A stretch of DNA of 64,000 nt from Paramacrobiotus metropolitanus (taxonomy: Eukaryota > Tardigrada > Eutardigrada > Parachela > Macrobiotidae): assembly GCF_019649055.1 (NCBI RefSeq), contig NW_026570302.1, positions 62,001 to 126,000 on the forward strand. Direction: 5' to 3'. Below the pieces are notes generated by a model. That model made no database searches. It was not told the DNA's origin and worked only from the letters and a program-made list of their open reading frames with translations. A program made the position numbers and the translations under genes. Below are positions 46,266 through 57,000 of the stretch, piece by piece (the stretch's first letter is position 1; every line of letters begins with the position of its first letter).

Positions 46266-48060
46266 GAGTTTTAATTAAACGCACCAGTTCTGTTAGGAAT
46301 AACGTTGTTCTAAGCAGAAGGATAAGTAGGTCGTTACTACCATGATACCATCGGTCGGTCGGCTACCGTATGTTACAAATAAAATAGAAAATAGCTATTC
46401 TCACCACCTTTCACCACCTTCGGGCTCTTCCCACTTCCTTTTGGAAATTCCCTGACAATACGCGACACTTCCTTGACAACGCTCTGACAACTTAGGGAAA
46501 GCCGGCGTTTTTCAGCTTTTGCACGCGTTGTCCAATTACTACTACGGTTGTAAATGCGCGCCGTAGTGGGAGACAAGCGCCATTTGCGCGGCTCGGTTAC
46601 GAGCTGCCTACAGGGTTTGCAGTTCGATTAGCAAGACAGCTGATAACAAGCCTAATTGTGACTGTGATTGTGCCAGTGAGACCGCGATAACTGGCACTAG
46701 ACAGTGGACGAAAAGTAGCGGAAATCGTCAGGACAGTAATACGTAATCGTCTTTCCTTTCGTATCGATTGGTCGGTAAAATGTGGCCGTACGTCACCACG
46801 TTGGAGTAGGACAGGCGGGGATACTCTTGTGTTCAAGTGGCACGAGGTCCAGGAGATACTGCAGTAGCAGATTTCTTTTCTGTTGTCATTGTACTGGATT
46901 TCTCCATTGCTGGAAATGGTTGTCAGAGGAATGTAGTCCCAGTATACGATATAATGTACTTCGGATTCCATCTGTTGCTTTCTCTTAGCCAGTTGATGTT
47001 TTTAACCATCAGTTTGTCCGATTCGGCCAATAGCGAAAAATATGTTTGACTAATTGAAGGTTCACTTACTGGCAGTTTATTGCGGCAAATACAGTAGTTC
47101 GTTACTGAGCTGCGGTGATCTGAACATTTTAAAGTATGATGTAACGTCGATGCGCCGGAAGAGCCATGACAATTGTTTCAGTGCAGCAGAAAGCTTGAAA
47201 GAGCGTTTTTGATTTATTACGGTCAGTGCTGTTTCAACCAGTTTCTCTTTGTGGACATCACTGGCTCCGGTGGCGTCCTTCCATGGCGTTCTCCAGTTTT
47301 TCTCAAAGGTAGCCTTTTTTGGCATGAAATGGTTTCAAGCACTTACATTTCCGTGATATCTAAAGCGTCGAATGGTAGCTTCTCTACTGCGATATTATAC
47401 ATTTTTTGGCCTTGATGGAAATGTTGCTCATGCGCATTTTCGCTGATGGTTTGCATTTGGCACGTGCGGTCGACCAGATTGTTGCGAGCTAGCCCCTAGC
47501 GAAACAAGGCATTTGTGTAAAATACGCTTTCCACTCGGAAGAAAAAATCTGTATAAAACAGTTGGGATTGCTCCATAATCTTTATTCGCACAAAGGTCGC
47601 AATTTAGTTGGGAGTGCACGCCGGTAGGCGTTTATATAATGCGATATTACGAAAGATGTTACTGTACATGTACGTTGCATGTTTTTCTTTAAATGAAATC
47701 GTATGCCTCTAGGCTCGTTGCTGCTTATTGTTTGGCTGCTTTTCGGTATTTGTTTCCGCCTCTCTGGTTAAAACCTTCGCTGTGCCGTATCAGTAAATAT
47801 GCGGACATAGTACAGGTGGCGCAGACGTTTCACTAATCTTGCTCATTTTTTCTGATTGAAGGACTTTAGTATGTTTGATCATACCACATAAATTAACGGG
47901 ATATGATTGTAACAGTAACAGAATGACGCGTCTTTTACAATTTACAATTTAAGAAATACACAGTGGAAGAAAGCGCATTTGACAAATCCAGACATATATC
48001 CTGCGGCGCCCGTGAATGGCCGCTATGTTAATATCTTCAAACAGTGAGACTCTTATGTAT
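46266..48060. other. No convincing gene
   Basis: Minus frames at 46971-46597 and 47325-47077 (beginning MPKKATFEKNWRTPW) are open but unrecognised and without paralogues here. Confidence 0.35.
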
Positions 48061-48061
48061 C

Positions 48062-48310
48062 TTAATCGTCCAGGCTAATCTTAATTGAAACTGGGTTCTG
48101 TGGCAGTTTGACGACTTGTTCAGAAAGTACGAATTCTAAGTAATTCAGGCACAATTTTTCGCGAATGAAACGGGAGAACGGCAACCGAGACAATCGCTCT
48201 GGATCCAACGGTTCCAGCAACTGCGGCCAGAAGTACGGAAATCACCAGCTCTGATGCTGTTCCAAAAAACTCAGAAATTCGTGCAAATTTCTGCTCAGCT
48301 CTCCATACCG
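48062..48310 (-). pseudogene. Coding-like fragment with in-frame TGA
   Basis: One minus frame reads TRYGELSRNLHEFLSFLEQH, then QSW, a TGA at 48244-48242, then FPYFWPQLLEPLDPERLSRL and PFSRFIREKLCLNYLEFVLS, ending at TAA (48064-48062). The composition on both sides of the TGA is protein-like and the frame is unchanged, so a single nonsense change in a former exon is the simplest view. I do not recognise the family. Confidence 0.4.
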
Positions 48311-48812
48311 TGTAATTAGGGTAATGGAAACGCAGTTATTCGAAGCATCAGCCCCTGGATTCTATCAGTATTATATAAAATAAAATGGCTGACGGAAAAA
48401 TCATCGGTTCATGAAATAAATCCCGTACATAAACCAGTGCGGAACCGGCGTATAACTCCCTAGATGTACCGTTAAAGTTAACGCTAGTACCATAATTATA
48501 TTTCACAAGTTTAAGGGACATGATGGGGGCGTGGCCAACGCATACGGACCGGCGGTTACTTTGCTCTTCGGCTATTTTACCCGATAACCCGTGTGTGCGG
48601 TCCGGCCACTGGAGCGTTCCTTAAATCTGTGAGAATACGGTACCGGTAGGTGAATGCTACACGCTTGATCAATATTTTCATAACAACTTCAAACATTTCT
48701 AAGTCTGAGCGTTATCGAGCAAAGGGTAAGCAGAGATCTTCTTCTCGTCGGGCAGTCATCCCTTTGTCTATACGAACTGTCATATCCTTCACACTTCTGT
48801 AATTCCACGGAT

Positions 48813-49098
48813 TTAGAATCCACCAAATGCCTTAATGCGCGCATAATCCCTGACGGAAACTTTGAGCTTGAAAACAACCGTCGCATTTTTTTCTCGTACC
48901 TCCGCCAATTTCTTCTCCAATCGGATGCAGTTTCCCATCGTGTGATGGCGTTTCAGGTAACCAGTTCCCGGCAATGGTTTTGCCGCAGGTGCTACACACA
49001 AAGTGCTCTTTCGCGAAAAGGGAATTTTTCTCCGCGACTACAGTTGTGGTTTTAAGTACTATCGTAGCCGCCCTTTCAGCGCTTTGCTTCAGGTACAC
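48813..49098 (-). pseudogene. LIM-domain-like remnant
   Basis: The minus frame 49098-48832 contains KEHFVCSTCGKTIAGN followed by DGKLHP and KKCDGC. This is the spacing of the end of one LIM zinc finger (HF-x-C-x2-C-x-K-x-I-x-G..DGK) and the start of the next (K-C-x2-C). The following finger continues better in a second frame (VSVRDYARIKAFGGFW) with a stop nearby. Key Cys/His of the first finger are incomplete. I take it as a decayed LIM protein exon. Confidence 0.35.
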
Positions 49099-49341
49099 GG
49101 GCTTTGCGCTTTACGCTACATTTCAATGCGGATAAAAATTGCCGATGTCGGGATTGTAATAATTATTGGGAAGCCAGAATACTACACGTCTCTTTTTGAG
49201 TGTACAAACTGACCTTTTGTCAACAGTTTTGTTTAATAGCCTGGTTTCCCCCTGAAGGGCCCTAATTAGATGGAAACGTGAGAAATTTCTCGTCGTGCAA
49301 AAACTGCATAAAGGACAGACTACAGAAAAAATAATTACTGC

Positions 49342-49938
49342 CTACTTCGGCAAGTAGCAATTTAGGGGGCTCTCCTTGATTTCCCGCAGATACATCTCCG
49401 GTTGGACGCCTATGTTGGGCAGATCCTTTAGTCGTAGACAACGGGTTACCACCGGCAAGCCGGGCGCGAAATCATCGAGCTGGTAGAAGACGGCCTCATT
49501 GCGCTGGAAGTTGAAAGCACGCCGCCACGGACCGGAGGGATATATGGGCGGGAAGTGCAGTTTGTGCAGACGCTCTACCGTCATTACTTCCCGGTCGGGA
49601 CTGGGCGTGCCAGACACAATGGATTCAATGTCGTCTTCGGAGTCCTCGGCGCCATTCACCACGGGCTGCTCGTGATGGTGCGAGTGAGGAGCCATTGACA
49701 GTGCTTGCATCCCCTATGGATCCCGTATTTCCTGGATGAAGGCTGGTTCGTGCGCGGCTGGAAGGATATAAACACGCTGGCGGATTTTCTCGAGTATGGC
49801 GATATGCCCAAGGTGCGGGAACAGGAGGAGCCCTGGGAGTCGCTCATGGAAGCGGAGGACGCGAGCTGGAGCAGTAGTCAGTACTACCGTGGAAAAGAAT
49901 TATGCAAGGCAACTGGATTAAAAAATAATGGCGGTTAA
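49342..49938. pseudogene. Unknown-family gene, copy 3, split by a 342-bp inversion
   Basis: The N-terminal half lies on the minus strand (ATG 49710, MQALSMAPHSHHHEQP..., SEDDIESIVSGTPSPDREVM, PSGPWRRAFNF, LPVVTRCLRLKDLPN, REIKESPL). The C-terminal half lies on the plus strand from 49711 (PLWIPYFLDEGWFVRGW, LADFLEYGDMPKVREQEEPW) to the stop at 49938. In copy 2 these two halves are contiguous and in the same direction. The segment 49369-49710 is bounded by TAGGGG (49363-49368) and CCCCTA (49711-49716). Turning it over joins the halves in frame with no lost base (114 + 75 codons). The acidic, Ser/Pro-rich start suggests a soluble regulatory protein; the function is unknown. Confidence 0.6.
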
Positions 49939-52142
49939 ATGATTGAAAAATAGCTGAATCAAAGCTAATACGAGTAACCGTATGACGATTTAGCTAGCGT
50001 AAACTTTATATGGAATCATGAAACCTTTGCCGGAAAAGAAAAAGCATGCTGGTGAATCCCTATATAAATTTAAAGTACTAAGGCCCCATCTCATTATGTA
50101 CTAAACTACATCATTATGTACTTATTATGTACTCATTATGTACTAGTACATCTCATTATGTACTAAACATTGCAACCAGCATTAGGATTTGTACGTTAAT
50201 CAGAGTAAACTTTATTGTAACACTAAAATGATAATATTGTGGCTTGCTGCTAAAATAACAAAGTAATTACCATTTCTGCATTTCTGTACCGTCCATTTCC
50301 AAGTTATATCAGTACCGGCAAACGATTTACGAACGGACTAGTCAGAGAATTTTTTATACAGCGTTTGCGGTACCTTCTAAAGATACGTTTTACACTGCTC
50401 GACGCCAAGAGCAGAAAAGCCATCGGTCCGTCCGGCAGTAACAGATAACCAATTAACATGTTTCAGTTTTCTGCCGTAAAACAACTGCGCTACGAGCTTC
50501 AGTATTGCTGTTTAAGGCGTAACAATAATAATAATTATTAGTGTTAGTGCGTATACAGTATGCACATAATTTAACAGTCTGGTTGTCGATGCTCGTAACT
50601 GACTCCGTGTTGCGTAAGCATTGAATACCGCTAATGCAATGCTCTTTGCTGTACGTGATTCGGAGAGGTTACCGATTTTGTGCTGATACCATTCTACTGC
50701 GATAGTGCGATGCTGCCATCCTGATTTTGACGGTTCCAGCCTGACGAATGATTTTGACGGTTCCAATAATGTGCAGTATCGAATGGCTAGCGCAATAGAA
50801 CTGCATACTTACGCTACAGTAAAGGAGAAGCGATTTGGTAATGTTAAAACAACATTAAAAATTAACGAGTGTACCGTGGTAGTCAGAAGCACCATTTAAT
50901 TGTACAAGAACTGGCTACTGTGCTTCATATTGGCTGTTATTAACTTTGTGAGCCCAAAACATCAGTTATAATACTTACTTGAGCGACGGGTAAGTACGAG
51001 TAAAAAAATGATGGCGTGTAAAAGTGCCGCTTGCTAACCGCGTACATACATAGCTACGCCGATTTTCACAGATCGGGATTACACATCGCACTATTTGTAA
51101 GTAGACAGCCTTTCGGTATTAAATTCGTTTTGCTAACTGATGGGATATAGCCTTTGTTACATTATTATGCAAAAATGCTTTTATGGGAATTACTCCTGTT
51201 GATCAGATTCTGGAAAAAGTGTGGTGCATTTCACAAGAAAGTGTTTGCATTTTTGTTTGAAAGCAGCACTGTAGTCTGCAAATTACGGTTATTGATGTTA
51301 CTCAAGCTGTAACTTGCAAGAGTGGAGTTGAGTTGTATGTAATGGTTAGGAACATCAACAAATAACAATAATTCCGGCTACGGCTCAAGTATGTCTGCAT
51401 TATCAATTTCGGAATTCAGCTGTTCTGTAAGCTCATGCGCTTCATATCTGAAACTGCAAAACCCATACGACTTACCAGAAAATTCCGATTAAATTCTTAA
51501 TTACACTGCCTGCCGGTTTGTTGCGTACAGGCTGTACTGTGGTGGTTAAATATTTACCGCTCCGCTTTTCAATACACCTTCGACATTGCGTCTCAAGTGG
51601 CTCTTGACAGCATCAACCGCCCGGCCGATATCAAATGCTGCATTACGTAATGCAAACACGGGATCAGCGAATAATGTACCCAATGTCCATAAAGATTGCA
51701 TGAAAAATTGCCAGCTTGACAGAAAGCTCGAGCCGAAACACGGTGAACCGGATGCTTTTACAGTTTCCTGCTCTTGGGATTGTCAAAAGCGCGTTATTCT
51801 CCAGGTTTCGGGATAGCTTTGCAAAAGTACCTATCTCTGATAGCGCTTCTCGTTTAAGCGGCAAAACTGAAAATCGTGTTGTGTTGTTCAAATTTTGTGA
51901 AGAAGAACGTGATACAACATATTATGCCGGTGTTTATCGCCCACGCTAAACATCTGCGTTTTCCTGGGATTTTTCTCTGCTTTTCTTTGACCTTTACCGC
52001 ATTTATAAGTGCGGCAAAATCACGCTGATTTGTACATAATTTTCTTTAAGATGATGTCGTATGATTTTAATGAGTTTATTGATTTTGGGCCTGATCATGG
52101 TAATTTATAATTAAATCTGCTGACCGGCGCTTTTTCAATATA
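49939..52142. other. Intergenic, small repeats only
   Basis: An 'attatgtact' tandem cluster is at 50091-50168 and a 27-base duplication containing 'tgattttgacggttcca' at about 50722-50765. No gene is seen. The part before 52143 should hold the receptor promoter. Confidence 0.45.
50091..50168 (+). repeat. ATTATGTACT tandem repeat
   Basis: Five irregular copies of 'cattatgtact(a/t)' within 78 bases. Confidence 0.75.
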
Positions 52143-54074
52143 ATGAGCCGCAAAACGTCCAAGGATTCGACCAGCACCCAGTTCGAAATGGAGAAACCCC
52201 GCACCACCCATGCACCCATCATCCAGTCCTTTAATTTCCGTCTGGGTCAGCTTTTCGGCACCTTCCCGTACCGCTATCCCTGGGCTTCCGCCACCACCCC
52301 GCCTCCCGTCAACATCCCGCTAGCCTGTTGGTCGGCGGCTTTGTTAACCGCCCTTCTGACCTGTGTCGTCCCGTGGACCGGCGGTCTAGCCACCATGTAC
52401 AAACATCAACTCGCCAAACTGGAGTTCTTCGCCATCGTCTCCTTCATCTTCAAGATCACCATCTATCTTCAAGGTCCGTTCTCCCTGATCATCGGCCTGC
52501 TGAAATCCAGGAAACTGCCCATCTTGGTGGCCCGTATGGAGACCAGTCTGGGTGGTGCCCTGCCGACGGATATTACATGGCGTCGGGAGGCGTTCCGCGC
52601 CTTCATTATCGGCTGGAATTTAGTGTATGTGGTACTGGGTTTGGTAGCGTACTACATGTCGTTCCGGGAGATTTCTGCCATGGTCAACCGCATCGTCGAG
52701 GACTTTCTCTACGAAATCCACTTCTACTACGGACCGCGGACCCCACCGTACTTATTCACGGTGCTGATGGGCGTGATGATGTTCCTGAATCTGTCGTTTG
52801 AAGCCTTCCCGGTGACCTTAGTGTTGACGCTGTTGCGAGCGATTAATCGAGGGTTCCAGAATATTAACAAGGAGATCGGCCGGTTGCTGAAGGATCCCGG
52901 GCGGGAAGACGCGGCGGTGACGTTGAAGGCGCTGCGGGAACAGTATCTGCGGCTGCAGTGTCATACGGAGGATGCCGATGATATCTTCTCGTATCTGATA
53001 TTAATCGGGTGGGTACGGGAGTTTCTGGGGTTCATCGCTATTATGGGCGCGCTGATGCAGACTAGCGGGGAGGAGGAGATTCACACAAAAGAAGACGCCA
53101 ATACCGCCGTGATCGATGAATCAACACGGCATATGGTGTACGGGTTTGGGATTATGGGACTGGTTAACATGGTTATGAAGCTGACGATTTCGGTGTGCAC
53201 ACATGACGAGGTACGCGTATTCTTTCCATCGGCCGCTAGACCAGTCGATCAAAAGTTAAGTAGTAAAGCCGACTGATCCGACTTTAGACTTTGATTTTAG
53301 GAAAAAGCCGTTTTTCCGGTCTGCGCTTAGTAAACCGGTTTACAGCACCTATATTGGCTCTGCAATCCGTAACATACGTACAATTCATATGAAATATGAA
53401 TACAGAATTATTCGCTTGCGCTTTAAGCAAAACTACGTGGCGGAATGAGCATCTCCTAAATTGTACTTAGAAAGAACACCGTTCGCCTCTGTTAGTTTCG
53501 TAAATATCGTAAAATAACGATCTGGCCACACAAAAACGTAAACGGAAAAAAATTCAAATTATTCAGTGGTTTAGGCACAAGCGGTACGCGTTAACCTGCG
53601 GAAACTGCTGGCAAGAAGCACATCGCCAGTTATCCAACAAGAATGTGGAGCGTTTATTTTGGAATGTGAGGAATCCGATGGCGCGATAACGGCCGGGGGA
53701 TTCTTTCGCATTACCAGAGAGGCAGCTTCTTCGGTACAACTTCATTCCGTACATACAGTCATGTAGCGTTAAAAATACGTTACATTGTTACAGAACGAAA
53801 GGTCACAAACGAGTAGCCGTTTTTACATCATACAAATTCATTGTACCGCCTTGCTGCATTAAACTGGAGTAAACTGCGTTCTGCTTTGTAGTTGGCCGAA
53901 ATGATGATAACCTACGTGTTGGTTATCTATCAAGCGCATGACACGAAACAAGACATTGCCGAGCTGCCGACAAAAAGCGAGATGGAAGCCTTTCGAAAGG
54001 AGATGCGCCAGCGTACGGAATACTGTACTGTTTCGCGGTGGAACGCAACAACTCCCATCAGCCAGTCAGAGTGA
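52143..54074 (+). CDS. Gustatory-receptor-like 7TM chemoreceptor (GR-A)
   Basis: Insect-type gustatory receptors are inverted 7TM ligand-gated cation channels in the sensory membrane. Exons: 52143-53210, 53575-53733 and 53892-54074, all phase 0, giving about 469 residues. Exon 1 holds six hydrophobic segments (about residues 57-76, 95-120, 150-170, 200-230, 283-306, 325-347). Exon 2 carries the family's pre-TM7 pattern (GAITAGGFFRITREAAS). Exon 3 begins inside TM7 with ITYVLVIYQ, matching the TYhhhhhQ signature, although the usual final F is A. The start ATG follows an AT-rich leader and is the only one giving the charged cytoplasmic N-terminus shared with GR-B. Exon 1 has no counterpart of GR-B intron 1. 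Its 3' part is duplicated downstream. Confidence 0.8.
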
Positions 54075-54854
54075 CGTTACTTCGTAAACTACACCGATTT
54101 TAAACAAAGATTATTTTTTGCTCTTGTGACTAATGTTTGACTTATTAGTGAGAGCTCATCTGACTTTAGTCTGCGACCGTACGAGCACGTTGTCCGATAC
54201 TTTTGTTGAAATGTTGCTTCTGAAGACGACTTTTTTTGCTTGTGATATGGCTGGTTTATATAAACTGCAGATTCATAATTGCTTACAAGTATACATCAAA
54301 TTTTATGATAAACTAGTGAATGCAGAAAAACCATGCACTCCTATATATATAATTCGTTTGCCGATGCAGAAGAAATTTGCGGTATCCGAATTTGTTCACT
54401 GTGATTGTTTTAGACGATAAAAAAGCTTTGAAAATTTAAGCTACAGTAATACGCGAGTGACAACTTCAAGTAGATAACAGGATAGTGCTTACGTCATTCG
54501 ATCTATGCAAATCAAACACTAAAGTTAATACACATATTTAGCAATGGCCAATGGCCGATTGAAAGAACTGCACATTTTACTGTCGACCTTCGCGCTTTAT
54601 GATATATGGCGGCTTTCATTCGCTGATGACGTGGACAGATCTCCGCTCTTTGCCGAGACATTACTGGACAATAGCGTGCATAAATGCGTGCGCTCTCGCA
54701 TCTCCGCATGCAGTGACCGCAGATCCGCTCGCGTAGGTAAATTAGCGATGTCTTGTTTGGTGTCACGGGCCTGATAGATGAGAATGGCGTAGGTGATAAT
54801 CATTTCCACCAACTAGAAAATATCACCCATACTGTTAATTTATTACTGCAAGAT
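52700..54854. repeat. Tandem duplication, unit 1 (2155 bp)
   Basis: The unit starts inside GR-A exon 1 and ends inside what was intron 3 of GR-B. It carries the 3' part of GR-A and a copy of the last GR-B exon. Unit 2 (54855-57000) is about 97-98 percent alike by eye. Confidence 0.95.
54597..54812 (-). pseudogene. Orphan copy of GR-B last exon
   Basis: Encodes LVEMIITYAILIYQARDTKQ and the same tail as the exon at 56955-56740. It is stranded about 1.9 kb beyond the true GR-B last exon by the tandem duplication. The acceptor (ttttctag) is intact, so it could still be used as an alternative 3' exon by GR-B transcripts that run through. Confidence 0.75.
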
Positions 54855-56224
54855 GGACTTTCTCTACGAAATCCACTTCTACTACGGACCGCGGACCCCA
54901 CCGTACTTATTCACGGTGCTGATGGGCGTGATGATGTTCCTGAATCTGTCGTTTGAAGCCTTCCCGGTGACCTTAGTGTTGACGCTGTTGCGAGCGATTA
55001 ATCGAGGGTTCCAGAATATTAACAAGGAGATCGGCCGGTTGCTGAAGGATCCCGGGCGGGAAGACGCGGCGGTGACGTTGAAGGCGCTGAGGGAGCAGTA
55101 TCTGCGGCTGCAGTGTCATACGGAGGATGCCGATGATATCTTCTCGTATCTTATATTAATCGGGTGGGTACGGGAGTTTCTGGGGTTCATCGCTATTATG
55201 GGCGCGCTGATGCAGACCAGCGGGGAGGAGGAGATTCACACCAAAGAAGACGCCAATACCGCCGTGATCGATGAATCAACACGGCATATGGTGTACGGGT
55301 TCGGGATTATGGGACTGGTTAACATGGTTATGAAGCTGACGATTTCGGTGTGCACACATGACGAGGTACGCGCATTCTTTCCATCGGCCGCTAGACCAGT
55401 CGATCAAAAGTTAAGTAGTAAAGCCGACTGATCCGACTCAGACTTTGGTTTTAGGAAAAATCCGTTTTTTCGGTCTGCGCTTAGTAAACCGGTTTACAGC
55501 ACCTATATTGGCTCTGCAATCCGTAACATACGTACAATTCATATGAAATATGAATACAGAATTATTCGCTTGCGCTTTAAGCAAAACTACGTGGCGGAAT
55601 GAGCATCTCCTAAATTGTACTTAGAAAGAACACCGTTCGCCTCTGTTAGTTTCGTAAATATCGTAAAATAACGATCTGGCCACACAAAAACGTAAACGGA
55701 AAAAAATTCAAATTATTCAGTGGTTTAGGCACAAGCGGTACGCGTTAACCTGCGGAAACTGCTGGCAAAACATCGCCAGTTATCCAACAAGAATGTGGAG
55801 CGTTTATTTTGGAATGTGAGGAATCCGATGGCGCGATAACGGCCGGGGGATTCTTTCGCATTACCAGAGAGGCAGCTTCTTCGGTACAACTTCATTCCGT
55901 ACATACAGTCATGTAGCGTTAAAAATACGTTACATTGTTACAGAACGAAAGGTCACAAACGAGTAGCCGTTTTTACATCATACAAATTCATTGTACCGCC
56001 TTGCTGCATTAAACTGGAGTAAACTGCGTTCTGCTTTGTAGTTGGCCGAAATGATGATAACCTACGTGTTGGTTATCTATCAAGCGCATGACACGAAACA
56101 AGACATTGCCGAGCTGCCGACAAAAAGCGAGATGGAAGCCTTTCGAAAGGAGATGCGCCAGCGTACGGAATACTGTACTGTTTCGCGGTGGAACGCAACA
56201 ACCCCCATCAACCAGTCAGAGTGA
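54853..56224 (+). pseudogene. 5'-truncated, frameshifted GR-A duplicate
   Basis: Lacks the first about 185 codons of GR-A. The junction happens to supply an ATG in frame (54853), giving MDFLYEIHFYYG and the last three exon-1 membrane segments to the donor at 55366. In exon 2, 'ggcaagaagcacatc' of GR-A is 'ggcaaaacatc' here, a 4-base loss that shifts the frame and ends it at 'MAR' plus stop. Exon 3 (56042-56224) is intact with TYVLVIYQ. It therefore cannot make a receptor. Confidence 0.85.
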
Positions 56225-57000
56225 CGTTACTTCGTAAACTACACCGATTTTAAACAAAGATTATTTTTTGCTCTTGTGGCTAATGTTTGACTTATTAGTG
56301 AGAGCTCGTCTGACTTTAGTCTGCGACCGTACGAGCACATTGTCCGATACTTTTGTTGAAATCTTGCTTCTGAAGACGACTTTTTTTGCTTGTGATATGG
56401 CTGGTTTATATAAACTGCAGATTCTTAATTGCTTACGAGTATACATCAAATTTTATGATAAACTAGTGAATGCAGAAAAACCATGCACTGCTGTGCTTTT
56501 GGCGATGCAGAAGAAACGTTTGCGGTATCCGAATTTGTTCATTGTGATTATTTTAGACGATAAAAAAGCTTTGAAAATTTAAGCTGCAGTAATACACGAG
56601 TGACACCTTCAAGTAGATAACAGGATAGTGCTTACGTCATTCGACCTATGCAAATCAAACACTAAAGTTAATACACATATTTAGCAATGGCCAATGGCCG
56701 ATTGAAAGAACTGCACATTTTATTGTCGACCTTCGCGCTTTATGATATATGGCGGCTTTCATTCGCTGATGACGTGGACAGATCTCCGCTCTTTGCCGAG
56801 ACATTACTGGACAATAGCGTGCATAAATGCGTGCGCTCTCGCATCTCCGCATGCAGTGACCGCAGATCCGCTCGCGTAGGTAAATTAGCGATGTCTTGTT
56901 TGGTGTCACGGGCCTGATAGATGAGAATGGCGTAGGTGATAATCATTTCCACCAACTAGAAAATATCACCCTTATACTGTTAATTTATTACTGCAAGATG
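54855..57000. repeat. Tandem duplication, unit 2 (2146 bp)
   Basis: The junction with unit 1 at 54854/54855 shows a GG shared by both ends (52700-52701 and 57000-57001). This is the mark of end joining or template switching with 2-bp microhomology. Unit 2 contains the functional GR-B last exon. Confidence 0.95.

Noticed and set aside
54133-54420. 95-codon frame conserved in both tandem units (54133 and 56268)
   Set aside because: The similarity is explained by the duplication. The two copies differ by a frameshift at the C-terminus and show no coding bias.
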